Assembly (NCBI RefSeq): GCF_000155635.1
Contig: NZ_DS990556.1
Location: 2,738,607-2,802,606, forward strand
From: Cyanobium sp. PCC 7001
Lineage (GTDB): Bacteria; Cyanobacteriota; Cyanobacteriia; PCC-6307; Cyanobiaceae
Reading direction: 5' to 3'
DNA: 64,000 bases
The translations under genes were made by a program, and so were the position numbers. This document shows positions 1-7,121 of the stretch, one piece after another; positions within the stretch are counted from its first letter, which is position 1, and each line of letters begins with the position of its first letter. The notes under the pieces were generated by a model. The model made no database searches. It worked only from the letters and a program-made list of their open reading frames with translations, and was not told the origin of the DNA.

Positions 1-482
1 AGGATGCGCAGAATGGGAGTCCTGTCCAGAATCTTGCCATCACTTCCCCGGCTGTCACTGACATAGACTTCCACACTTCTCTGGTCACCGAAGGGCTGGT
101 AGTGCGCCAGGCTAAATGCGTTGAACAATGGGTAGTACAAGCCGTGGGCCAGGACAAAGTTGTCATCCATGGTGAGCAGCCAGAATGGAACCTCCTGCCA
201 CCAATTCATTTCATGCTGAAAACGCAGTGTATCCGGCGGCAGGAAAAAGCCAGGATCATCTTGTTGGAAGAGGCTCAGTCCTGCAAAAGAGCTCTGTGTT
301 TCGTCTGATACAGTCTCTTCGCTGGTATATGCTCCTCTCTCGTAAATCACCATCAGCTTTGGATGGCCATTTAGGAACTGCTGCCGGAGCCTCTCTGCGG
401 GGTCGCCGAGCATCTGCGTGGCAACAGTGAAGAGGCGTTGCACTCCTTCCGGAAGGGATTCTTGTGTATTGGGCTGGGTCAT
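1..482 (-). CDS. Unrecognised protein, C-terminus cut by left window edge
   Basis: An open frame runs from an ATG at 482 leftward to the window edge with no stop, giving about 160 residues (start MTQPNTQESLPEGV). I do not recognise the family. It looks soluble: it is rich in Trp, Phe and acidic residues, has no signal peptide or membrane segment, and contains a WW pair followed by a hydrophobic stretch (MNWWQEVPFWLLTMDDNF). Codon use is more AT-rich than in the housekeeping part of the window, like the next gene, consistent with acquired DNA. No Shine-Dalgarno sequence is evident before the ATG. It is accepted as a gene because 160 sense codons of ordinary composition are open in one frame; the start could be further upstream in principle. 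Confidence 0.7.
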   Translation of the reverse strand, partial: MTQPNTQESLPEGVQRLFTVATQMLGDPAERLRQQFLNGHPKLMVIYERGAYTSEETVSDETQSSFAGLSLFQQDDPGFFLPPDTLRFQHEMNWWQEVPFWLLTMDDNFVLAHGLYYPLFNAFSLAHYQPFGDQRSVEVYVSDSRGSDGKILDRTPILRI

Positions 483-710
483 GATTGCGACGAGGTAAGT
501 GTGGAGCTGCTGTCAATCTGTGCGGCAGTGGTGCTGCCCCCCAGGCCACCGCATGCCTGGTCCTTCATGACAGTCTTGCTTGCAGGACATCGATCTATGC
601 CTAGCTGTTGCAGGGCGGGGATTGAGGGCTTTCCCAGGTGGACTTTCCGCAACCTATCTTCTTGATTAAAAGAAGTGGAAATTTTGGCATGTGCTCTCTA
701 AAGGCTTGCT

Positions 711-1619
711 ATGTCGTCTGTAGAAGCAGCCAGGCAGCCCAATTCTGTCCTGGAGATTCAGAGAATTTCCGGTATTCAGCGAGCCATGTCACATGAACTT
801 GTTGCGTCCTCAGGCATGGACGCAGATCTGCAGAGGGCAATGGATAATGCAGTTCTGATGGCGGGGAAGATCACGTGTAAGCGCGATCATGGCTGGTACA
901 CGGTGCTGACAATTCTCACTGATCACAGAATCGCTCGTGAGGTGGCGTACTGGGATGACAGTGCGATTGCCGCGAGCCTTGACCGGTACGGCGTCGGTGA
1001 TACGATCTTGTGCGAGGTTTATCCATACTTGAATCCTAAGTATCCTGACTGGAAGGTCTGGGACCTTCTCGAGTTTGACGAGCAAACATCTCGGCGTCTT
1101 GCGGAGCGTGTTTTCAGGGCTGATCAGTCGGCCCGATCTTTGCGTCAACAATTTGATGCATTGACAGGCGAGGTGACTCACATTCGTGAGCTCAGCAATG
1201 CGATTGGTCATGCCAAGCACATCGAGCAGCAGGCCAACGGTCTCATGGCAATAGCCGGCGCCTCGCTTCTGGTGGCTGGCTTGCCGTTGGCCTTGTCAAT
1301 TGGCGGAATGGCAGTTGCCCTGCCGGCCGCCGGTGTTCTTTGCCTTTGCGCTTCACGCCAGCAAACTCAATCTACTTCGGCCACAACGCTGAATCAGCGC
1401 ATGAGTGAGTTTACTGGACGTCGCAGTGAAATTCGAGTGCTGGCGAATAGGACGCTCAACGACCTGCAACAGATTGAGGGGTTGGTCAAGCGTGGCAAAC
1501 TACAACCGTGGAAACGGCCTACGAATGAGGACTATCGGATCTTTTTTCCGCCGGCGTTGGCCATGGTTGAAACAATCGCAAAGAATGAAAGGAGTCTGAG
1601 ATTGCCGTATCACAGCTAG
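711..1619 (+). CDS. Unrecognised protein with C-terminal-half membrane hairpin
   Basis: A 302-residue open frame of a family I cannot name. Residues ~45-125 form a soluble region with many aromatic residues (HGWYTVLTILTD, YPYLNPKYPDWKVWD). Residues ~130-165 look helical and charged. Residues ~175-212 are strongly hydrophobic and Gly/Ala-rich, enough for one long or two short membrane helices, with a Cys-rich end (LCLCAS). The remainder is basic and helical. There is no signal peptide. Base composition is lower in GC than the region after 2.5 kb. Start chosen as the first ATG; a weak AAAGG lies about 9 bases upstream. It stands alone, divergent from the partial gene to its left. Confidence 0.65.
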   Translation: MSSVEAARQPNSVLEIQRISGIQRAMSHELVASSGMDADLQRAMDNAVLMAGKITCKRDHGWYTVLTILTDHRIAREVAYWDDSAIAASLDRYGVGDTILCEVYPYLNPKYPDWKVWDLLEFDEQTSRRLAERVFRADQSARSLRQQFDALTGEVTHIRELSNAIGHAKHIEQQANGLMAIAGASLLVAGLPLALSIGGMAVALPAAGVLCLCASRQQTQSTSATTLNQRMSEFTGRRSEIRVLANRTLNDLQQIEGLVKRGKLQPWKRPTNEDYRIFFPPALAMVETIAKNERSLRLPYHS

Positions 1620-1838
1620 TCGGTATGTTGTGACTCCGAAAACCAGCTTGGGCTGGCTGGGGTCATGGATGAGTCATGGCGCGTTTGAACTCTGCGCATA
1701 GCTCTCAATTGAAATGTTGTGTTATTCATGAGATCTACGTGCCAGAGTCGGTGTCTGATTGTCGATCGATTCCCAAGCATTGTCAGTTCCCATCGATCTG
1801 GGGATAGATGGGCCTCGTCCTGCCCGTAGGTCAGACCA

Positions 1839-2069
1839 TCAACGGCAGCGCCCTTGCCGGCTAATGGCCTCCAGGCACTTCGGGATGTTCCAGACCAGCG
1901 GGCTGTTGACATACGGCCCCCGACGCCAGTGCGTGCCTTCGACCAGGAATTCATCGCGGTAGGCATACCGCTTCAACGTGTGGGTGCTGCAGCCCACTGC
2001 CCGGGCTGCCTGTCCAGTCGGCAACCACTGATCGGACAGCTGTGACGAGGAGGAGCGTTGGGCGCGCAT
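1839..2069 (-). CDS. Small excisionase-like helix-turn-helix protein
   Basis: A 76-residue basic protein. Residues ~15-40 (WLPTGQAARAVGCSTHTLKR) match the MerR/excisionase-type winged helix used to pick a DNA site: a short lead-in, then a helix-turn-helix with conserved Ala-Ala and Thr-Leu-Lys-Arg. The tail (GTHWRRGPYVNSPLVWNIPKC) resembles the wing of cyanobacterial Xis-like proteins that accompany tyrosine integrases. It sits just downstream, on the same strand, of the integrase remnant at 2226-2357, which supports a recombination-directionality role. An in-frame TTG at 2084 could extend it by five residues; the ATG was preferred. Function is inferred from motif and context. Confidence 0.6.
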   Translation of the reverse strand: MRAQRSSSSQLSDQWLPTGQAARAVGCSTHTLKRYAYRDEFLVEGTHWRRGPYVNSPLVWNIPKCLEAISRQGRCR

Positions 2070-2153
2070 GGGCTGCTTGAGCAAGCTATGGGACGAGGGT
2101 ATGGACGTTTTTTCCAGATGCCTGAGCTGCCATCCCCTGGAAGCCCCCAGGAT

Positions 2154-2357
2154 GGTTCTTCATGGGGTGAAGCACGCCCAGATGCTGGTGTTGGACTCCG
2201 CCTTGGTGCCTGCGATGGACGCCGGTCAGGCGGCATCTGCCGCGACTGCGGGAACCCTCCCGGTGAGGGAATGGACCGCATCCAGGAGCCCTGCCTCATC
2301 GGTCCAGCGGCCGTAGTGCCTGTGATGGGTGGCTGGTGAATGGCCCATCAAGGCTGC
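2154..2357. repeat. Left copy of 204-bp direct repeat (integrase 3' end)
   Basis: This stretch aligns without gaps to 12762-12965 with seven visible mismatches in 204 positions, in the same orientation. It covers the last 44 codons of the integrase reading frame plus 72 bp beyond the stop. Similarity stops sharply at both ends: upstream of codon -44 and beyond 2154 the sequences are unrelated. The two copies bracket the toxin-antitoxin and copper genes. Confidence 0.9.
2226..2357 (-). pseudogene. Truncated tyrosine integrase, C-terminal 43 residues only
   Basis: The encoded 43 residues (from AALMGHSPATHHRHYGRW) are nearly identical to the C-terminus of the full integrase at 12834-14102. They include the box II His (MGHS) and the catalytic Tyr (HRHYGRW). 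Everything upstream of residue ~380 is missing and the frame runs into unrelated sequence, so this fragment cannot be active. Differences are confined mostly to the last ten residues (VPAVAADAA against VAAAAANAA). It is either a decayed relative from an earlier insertion or the product of duplicating the integrase end. Confidence 0.85.
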
Positions 2358-2593
2358 CCCTACACCTTCAATGTGCGTGAAATCCGCGAGGCGTTGATCC
2401 ATTGCGGTCGGCTGGCGCGCGCCCGGCGTTCCTGAGGCCCTTGCTGCTGTCCCCTGGGGCCATCGCTCCGGGGGACAGCCCCCGTCAGACCATGCCCTTG
2501 GTCGCAAGCTGCTGAATCCCTGGAAAAACCTGGGTGACACGCCGGATGGGCCTTGATGCCAGCGCTAGCGTTGCTAGCAGCCTGGAAGGGGGT

Positions 2594-2827
2594 ATGGCCG
2601 ATCTTCTGGTGCGCGGCGTTGATGAAGCCGTGGTGCTGGCTCTCAAGAAGCGCGCCGGCGCCCATGGCCGCAGTGCCGAGGCCGAGCACCGCGCCATTCT
2701 GGCGGACGCTTTACTGAGCCCGCCACGGCGCAAGCTGGCGGATCTGCTGGCCGCCATGCCCGATGTGGGTTGCGATGCCGATTTCGCCCGGCATCTGGAG
2801 GGCGGCAGCGCCGATGTATTTGATTGA
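2594..2827 (+). CDS. FitA/Phd-type antitoxin
   Basis: A 77-residue protein with the ribbon-helix-helix N-terminus of FitA-type antitoxins: MADLLVRGVDEAVVLALKKR, followed by GRSAEAEHRAIL, the typical conserved motif of this family. The C-terminal ~30 residues (AAMPDVGCDADFAR) would wrap the toxin. Start chosen at the ATG after a strong purine-rich site (GGAAGGGGG) rather than the longer frame from 2534. Its end overlaps the toxin start by 14 bp, as expected for a coupled toxin-antitoxin operon. The antitoxin normally neutralises the toxin and represses the pair's promoter (family knowledge). Confidence 0.85.
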   Translation: MADLLVRGVDEAVVLALKKRAGAHGRSAEAEHRAILADALLSPPRRKLADLLAAMPDVGCDADFARHLEGGSADVFD

Positions 2828-3233
2828 CACGAATGTGATCAGCGAAGCCCGCAAAGGCCGGCGGGCCAACCCGGGTGTGCAGGCCTTCTTCTCGGAAGCC
2901 AGCCAGCAGGATCTCCCCCTGTTCCTTTCGACGATCACCATTGGTGAGCTGCGGCGGGGTGTTGATCTGATCCGCTACCGCGGTGATCAAGACCAGGCTG
3001 GTGCCTTGGAGGCCTGGCTGGTGCAGCTCCTCCAGGACTATGGGCACCGGGTGCTGCCGTTGGATGGGGAGGCGGCTCAGCTCTGGGGCCGGCTTCAGGC
3101 TCCCCATCCTGAGCATGCACTGGATAAGCAGATCGCGGCGATCGCCCTGCTGCATGGACTCACGGTGGTCACCCGCAAAACAGCGGATTTCGCCTCCAGT
3201 GGCGTTCCATTGCTCAATCCATTCTGGCGCTGA
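2814..3233 (+). CDS. PIN-domain toxin, FitB/VapC type
   Basis: A 139-residue PIN ribonuclease. The first conserved Asp is in MYLIDTNVISE (D5), the acidic residue of helix 3 is in ITIGELRRG, the next Asp in DKQIAAIALLHGLTVVTR, and the final one in KTADF, so the acidic metal-binding set looks complete. Length fits VapC/FitB. The start overlaps the antitoxin end; a longer frame from 2763 would replace the PIN N-terminus with unrelated residues and was rejected. The pair sits at the inner edge of the left integrase repeat and could stabilise the island. Confidence 0.87.
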   Translation: MYLIDTNVISEARKGRRANPGVQAFFSEASQQDLPLFLSTITIGELRRGVDLIRYRGDQDQAGALEAWLVQLLQDYGHRVLPLDGEAAQLWGRLQAPHPEHALDKQIAAIALLHGLTVVTRKTADFASSGVPLLNPFWR

Positions 3234-3299
3234 TGCTCTGTCAGAGCTTCGATCCTCGGGAGATCCCCACGGCGTGAGGAGGGCGACGCGTGGCGATGC

Positions 3300-3584
3300 T
3301 CAGCCCTGGCGAGGTGAGCGTGGCCACAGCAGCATCACCCCGGAGCCGATGGCGGTCAGTGTGAGTGCGCCCAGCAGCACCGGGTAGACGGGCTGGAGGT
3401 TGACGGGCCCGAACCGCCCCGTGTGGATCTTGAGCAGCCAGAAGGCATCCACATTCCACTCCAGCAGCAGGCTGTAGAGCGAGCCGGTGAGGGCGGTGAC
3501 CAGCAGGGGCGCTGCGGCGATCGGCACCACCCAGCGGTGCAGCCGGCGGCCGTGGCGGTGGAGGGGGAGCTGCCGAGGATTCAT
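3300..3584 (-). CDS. Small PepSY-associated membrane protein
   Basis: A 94-residue protein with a basic N-terminus (LHRHGRRLHRW) and two predicted membrane helices (about 18-40 and 66-88), linked by a loop with FWLLKIHTGRFG. The HRW...GSLY...KIHTG pattern is typical of short proteins related to the PepSY-associated TM family found near copper or iron genes; assignment to that family is moderate. Its ATG overlaps the stop of the DUF3721 gene upstream (ATGA), so it is the last gene of the DUF305-DUF3721 operon. Role unknown; a membrane partner for the two exported proteins is an inference. Confidence 0.65.
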   Translation of the reverse strand: MNPRQLPLHRHGRRLHRWVVPIAAAPLLVTALTGSLYSLLLEWNVDAFWLLKIHTGRFGPVNLQPVYPVLLGALTLTAIGSGVMLLWPRSPRQG

Positions 3585-3802
3585 TGCTTGCGCAACTCCT
3601 GATGCAGGTGGGCCTCATTGCTGCAGGGCATCCAGGAGCCGTTGTTCTGGTGGGTGCCGCTGCAGCCGAGCTCGCGGGCTCGCTGCTGCGCCTCGGCCTT
3701 GGTCTTGTAAAGCCCCTTGCTGTGGGCGGTGGTGGCAGCCGGCGCGAGGGTTGCCAGGAGGCAGGTGGCCGCGGCCAAGAGGCGGATCGGGGAGGGATTC
3801 AT
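3581..3802 (-). CDS. DUF3721 small secreted protein
   Basis: A 73-residue protein with a clear signal peptide (LLAAATCLLATLAPAATTA, cleavage near residue 26). The mature part is a single DUF3721 domain: KGLYKTKAEAQQRARELGC, then HQNNGSWMPCSNEAHLHQEL. Two Cys, three His and one Met in about 45 residues could bind metal, but function is not established. It lies seven bases after the DUF305 gene and overlaps the next gene by 4 bp, so the three are one transcript starting at the MerR-type promoter at 4549-4579. Confidence 0.8.
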   Translation of the reverse strand: MNPSPIRLLAAATCLLATLAPAATTAHSKGLYKTKAEAQQRARELGCSGTHQNNGSWMPCSNEAHLHQELRKQ

Positions 3803-3808
3803 GCTGCC

Positions 3809-4525
3809 TCAGAACCGGAACAGCGGGTCAAACCGGTAGTACTCCGGCTTGTTGAATCCATCGCTCTGCAGCATGCGCCGCAACTGGATGATCTCCTGAC
3901 GCTGGGCCACGATGATCTGGCGCGCGAGCCTCCTGATGGTGGGGTTTGTGGATTTGTCCAGGGCGTCGTGGGCCATCTCCAGGGCGCCGCCGTGGTGCTG
4001 GATCATGCTTTCGAGAAACCACACCACCCGCGTGTCCCGCGTGGGGATGGTGGTCATCATCTGCATGGCCAGCTTCTCGGCGGTGCTCATGCGCACCAGA
4101 GCCTCCATGGCGTCGGGGTTGCCCCCCGGGGGCAGCACCACGGGATACACCGGGGCCTCGGGATACCAGGCCTTGCGCCACTGGCCCATGGCCCTGATCT
4201 CCTGGGCCTGGTCGCGCCAGATGTCTTTGGCCAGGGCGCCCACGCCGGGAGCGCCGACGTCGAAGACGAACTCGCTCATGCGCAGGGCGCCGATGTGGTG
4301 CTGCACCATCCCGTCCAGGAAGCGCAGGTCATAGGTGGCGCCGGCGGGGCCGACGTCATGACGATGGCTGCCGTGGGCTGCGGGGCCATCAGCAGCAGGG
4401 GCCGGGGCGCCATGCCCACCATGATCCCCGTGGTCCATGCCGGGCATGGGGGAGTGGGTCTGGGCCAAGGCCTGACCAGGGGCCAGCAGCGTCAGCGCGG
4501 CAGCGATGGCGGACAGCCGATGCAT
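3809..4525 (-). CDS. CopM-like DUF305 periplasmic copper-binding protein
   Basis: A 238-residue protein with a signal peptide (cleavage after ALAQ, residue ~22). A His/Met-rich linker follows (HSPMPGMDHGDHGGHGAP). Two DUF305 ferritin-like helical repeats come next, each with the MxxHHxGAL motif (MVQHHIGALRMSE and MIQHHGGALEMAHDAL) and conserved MSTAEKLAMQMM between them. Synechocystis CopM, a periplasmic copper-binding protein, belongs to this family, hence the call. It is the first gene of a three-gene operon divergent from a MerR regulator, with a MerR-type promoter 24 bp upstream of its ATG. The function as a copper trap in periplasm or medium is inferred. Confidence 0.85.
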   Translation of the reverse strand: MHRLSAIAAALTLLAPGQALAQTHSPMPGMDHGDHGGHGAPAPAADGPAAHGSHRHDVGPAGATYDLRFLDGMVQHHIGALRMSEFVFDVGAPGVGALAKDIWRDQAQEIRAMGQWRKAWYPEAPVYPVVLPPGGNPDAMEALVRMSTAEKLAMQMMTTIPTRDTRVVWFLESMIQHHGGALEMAHDALDKSTNPTIRRLARQIIVAQRQEIIQLRRMLQSDGFNKPEYYRFDPLFRF

Positions 4526-4548
4526 GGGAGACAGGACGCAACACCTCT

Positions 4549-4579
4549 AGGATCGGGTCTCCCCTCAGTGGAGAGTCAA
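4549..4579 (-). promoter_or_regulatory. MerR-type promoter/operator A (DUF305 operon)
   Basis: On the minus strand a -35 TTGACT (4579-4574) is followed by CTCC-N7-GGAG, filling a 19-bp spacer before the -10-like GATCCT (4554-4549). The over-long 19-bp spacer with a central dyad is the hallmark of MerR/CueR-activated promoters. It lies between the DUF305 ATG (4525) and the divergent merR start (4582). Bound regulator would activate leftward transcription and sit directly on its own 5' end. The same architecture recurs at 11886-11916 and 12682-12712. Confidence 0.75.
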
Positions 4580-4581
4580 GG

Positions 4582-4989
4582 GTGGCGGTGGTGCCTGAGG
4601 CGGCGGCCGGTCAGCAGATCGGTGTGGTCGCGAAGCGTTCCGGCGTGTCGGTCAAGACGATCCGCTTTTACAGCGACCAGGGACTGCTGCGCCCGGTCTC
4701 CCGCACCGAAGGCCGTTACCGGCTGTTTGACGAGTCCGTCTACCGGGACCTGTCCTTGATCCGCACATTGAGGGCCATGGACATTCCCCTCGAAACGGTC
4801 GGTTCCGTGCTGGAGGCGCGGCGGTCCGGCATCTGCACCTGTGACAACCTGCAGGCCACACTGCGGCACAAGGCCAGCGAGATCCAGCAGCGGATCGCTG
4901 ATCTCCAGGAGCTGGAGGCTGAACTCAGCGGCATGCTGAGGCACTGGGAGGCCTGTGGTGGCCGCAGGCCTGAGCTCGCCAAGGCCTGA
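4582..4989 (+). CDS. MerR-family metal-responsive regulator
   Basis: A 135-residue MerR protein: winged helix-turn-helix at residues ~13-80 (IGVVAKRSGVSVKTIRFYSD, GLLRPVSRTEGRYRLFDE), then a long dimerisation helix (~90-125). The effector region has a Cys pair (GICTCDNL, ~87-94), consistent with a metal or thiol-reactive signal but not a textbook CueR C-x7-C loop. The start is GTG at 4582, with alternative GTGs 6 and 9 bases later, all nearly touching operator A, so autoregulation is likely. It is divergent from the copper-binding operon. The three matching operators in this cluster mark it as the probable local regulator; copper as inducer is inferred from the target genes. Confidence 0.85.
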   Translation: MAVVPEAAAGQQIGVVAKRSGVSVKTIRFYSDQGLLRPVSRTEGRYRLFDESVYRDLSLIRTLRAMDIPLETVGSVLEARRSGICTCDNLQATLRHKASEIQQRIADLQELEAELSGMLRHWEACGGRRPELAKA

Positions 4990-5351
4990 GCCGGATCATT
5001 GGGACCCTGCATCCCTGACCACTGTTGATGGTCGTGGAGGCAGTGGGCAGCCGTTCCCTGCTGTGTAGTGCCACCAGGTTGTTCTGGCTGACAAGCGGGT
5101 GTGAGGTCGCCAGGGTCGGGGTGCCGACGACTAGGTGCTTATTCAGGAACTGCCTATCGATTTATTCTTCAGTCACATCTTTTCAGCTACGACTGATGGG
5201 CTTTTCATGTAGAGCAGGTAATGTGGCGCCCTTGCACCTTTGATCCATGGAAGGAAGTTCCAGAATCAGTTTTCCAAGAGGTTGTGTGGGAATTAATCAA
5301 GATGGGAACTGTAGTCTTTTCGCGGCTTTCTAAGCCCGCAGGCCTCTACTC
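4990..5351. other. Intergenic region without recognisable gene
   Basis: 362 bases between the MerR gene and the convergent TPR gene. Short open frames exist (5025-5243 and 5221-5430, plus strand) but their translations have no recognisable domain, no good ribosome site and unusual composition. The part after ~5130 is noticeably AT-rich compared with flanking genes, which could mean decayed mobile DNA. No repeat, RNA gene or clear terminator was seen. Confidence 0.5.
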
Positions 5352-6974
5352 TTATTGGAGAAATGACCTGGCATGCTCGATACGCGGTGAGCTGGAGTTG
5401 CTGTCCACCATGGTCACAAGATCTGTGTAATGGATGCGCGCCAGCGCCTTGTTCCCCTGCGCTTCTGCTGAGCGTCCGGCTCCGTAAAGGCTGTTCAGAC
5501 GTCTTGGGCTTCTGTCCAGAACGGCCGCGTAGGCCTGGTAAGCCTCTGCGGGCCTGTCCAGCTCCATGAGCATGTCCCCCAGCAGTTCCTGCGCCGGCAG
5601 CACTTCTCCAGGTGTCACCGCATGTTTCTCGGTGGAAGCCTCCAGTGCTGCCGCCGCCTTCATCGCCGCTAATGCCCCTTCCTCATCTCCCTGGCTGAAC
5701 AGCAACCAGGCCCGGGCGGATTGCTGCATGACCGCCACCTGCTTCCCCCAATAGGGTGAGGCCTCCTTGGCTGCCGCCTCGAGTTGCACCAGCCGTTGCA
5801 GTTCCGCTGCGGCGCGGTCGTACTGGCCGCTGCGGGAGGCGCCGAGGGAGCGGCTGAAGTGGCTGATCGCCTCCATGGCAGGAAACTTCTGCCATGGGAA
5901 ACGCTCCGGACTCCCGACCGCCACATCGGCCGCCTCCTGCCAGCGTTGTTGCTCCAGTGCAATTCGTGCGGGCACTGCGGCCAGGGTGTAGCCAGAGGCC
6001 AGATGGGTTTGCAGAGGTTCCTCGAGGCCTTCCATCACTGCAGCCACTTCCGCGGCGGCCTCAGGATTGCCCTGCTGCAGGTAGGCGTAGGCCAGGTAGT
6101 CGAGAGCGTGCAGATAGTGCAGCGACACGGCATCTCCCGCCGGGTGCTGCAGCGCTGCCTCGGCTGAGCGCATGTTCATTTCCACCGATTCCTCCCACAA
6201 CCCCAGCCTGGTGAAGATGTGGGAGGGCATGTGGAGCGCATGCGGCACGTTGGGCGCAATGTCTCCGTAGCTGCGGGCCGTCTCCAGGGCATCCCCCGCC
6301 AAGGTGGGCAGGTCATGGGCGTGGATGATGTAGTGATGTGCACCTGGGTGGTCAGGCACCTGCGTCAGCACCGGCGCCGCGATAGCTGCAGCTTGCTTCT
6401 GCACCCGATAGCTCTTATCGCCGGGATCTGCTGTGGCCAGCACCGCCAGGGCCGTGAAACTGCGGATCTCTGGATCGCCCGGAAACTGTTTTAAGGCCTG
6501 TTCCCAGCCGTCGGCGAACGCCTCCAGATTCGTACTCTCATCCTTGCCTCTCCCCACCGCCCAGTAGCGCTGAAGGGCCGCCACCATGGCTTCCTCGCGC
6601 TCCGTCAGGTCGGTTTGCATCGCAGCTTTCTCCGCCAGGCTGAGGCCCTGCTGGAAGCTCTCCTCGCTGGGCGGATCCGACCAGAGTGGATGGATGTGCG
6701 TCATCGACTGCCCCCAGTAGGCCATGGCGCAGTCCGGCTCCTGCATAGCGACGGCCTCGAACGTTGCACGAGCGCCGCGATAGGTCATGTGGTGCAGCAA
6801 CGCCAAGCCCCGCTCAAGCTGAGGCTGCACCGCGGAGGTACAGGACGTGGGCCACTGCACGGTTCCCAGCTTTTCGCCGTAGGGATCGTTGCCTGTTTCC
6901 GCCGCGGCGGGCAGGGGTTGCAGCAAGCCGCCGCAGAGCAGGCCGGCCAGACAGGTCAGCGGCAATCGATTCAT
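5352..6974 (-). CDS. Secreted TPR protein with conserved His motifs
   Basis: A 540-residue protein with a signal peptide (LTCLAGLLCGGLLQPLPAAA, cleavage ~25). The rest is helical with several TPR-like units and distinctive histidine-containing motifs: MAYWGQSMTHIHPLW (~80), GAHHYIIHAHD (~205), HALHMPSHIFTRLGLW (~235) and LHYLHALDYLAYAY (~275). Proteins with this motif set are often found in bacterial metal-resistance loci, and the clustered His could bind metal, but no activity is established that I know of. ATG at 6974 was chosen because it begins the signal peptide; longer frames upstream lack one. It lies divergent to the P-type ATPase, and its promoter has no MerR-type element. Confidence 0.75.
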   Translation of the reverse strand: MNRLPLTCLAGLLCGGLLQPLPAAAETGNDPYGEKLGTVQWPTSCTSAVQPQLERGLALLHHMTYRGARATFEAVAMQEPDCAMAYWGQSMTHIHPLWSDPPSEESFQQGLSLAEKAAMQTDLTEREEAMVAALQRYWAVGRGKDESTNLEAFADGWEQALKQFPGDPEIRSFTALAVLATADPGDKSYRVQKQAAAIAAPVLTQVPDHPGAHHYIIHAHDLPTLAGDALETARSYGDIAPNVPHALHMPSHIFTRLGLWEESVEMNMRSAEAALQHPAGDAVSLHYLHALDYLAYAYLQQGNPEAAAEVAAVMEGLEEPLQTHLASGYTLAAVPARIALEQQRWQEAADVAVGSPERFPWQKFPAMEAISHFSRSLGASRSGQYDRAAAELQRLVQLEAAAKEASPYWGKQVAVMQQSARAWLLFSQGDEEGALAAMKAAAALEASTEKHAVTPGEVLPAQELLGDMLMELDRPAEAYQAYAAVLDRSPRRLNSLYGAGRSAEAQGNKALARIHYTDLVTMVDSNSSSPRIEHARSFLQ

Positions 6975-7092
6975 GTCGTCTCTCCACAGCGTCAGTCCTT
7001 CCCCTTCCTGTAGCCATGGCTGCAGAAAGGGGCAACGCTTCCAAGGGCGGAGGCCTGCGCTCTGCTGACCAACCTGGTGAGAAAGCGCACCT

Positions 7093-7111
7093 AGCTTGCA
7101 GTTCATAAGCT
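7093..7111. promoter_or_regulatory. Inverted repeat before the copper ATPase gene
   Basis: AGCTT-N9-AAGCT, ending 10 bases before the ATPase ATG. It could be a repressor site or simply a chance 5-bp dyad. This divergent gap lacks the TTGAC-CTCC-N7-GGAG element of the other copper promoters, so the ATPase may be controlled differently. Confidence 0.3.
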
Positions 7112-7121
7112 GCCTCTCCGG

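Noticed and set aside
1-14. Similarity of the window start (ATGCGCAGAAT) to the 11-bp repeats near the integrase
   Set aside because: Too short, with a mismatch, and inside a coding region; expected by chance.
3584-4759. Long plus-strand open frame opposite the DUF305 operon
   Set aside because: It is the antisense of three well-supported genes; long antisense frames are common in this high-GC DNA.
5025-5430. Two short plus-strand open frames in the gap after the MerR gene
   Set aside because: No domain, poor ribosome sites, odd composition; treated as non-coding.
7070-7121. Possible MerR-type promoter for the copper ATPase (CTGACC followed by ACCTGGT)
   Set aside because: It lacks the CTCC-N7-GGAG dyad and 19-bp spacing shared by the three accepted sites.
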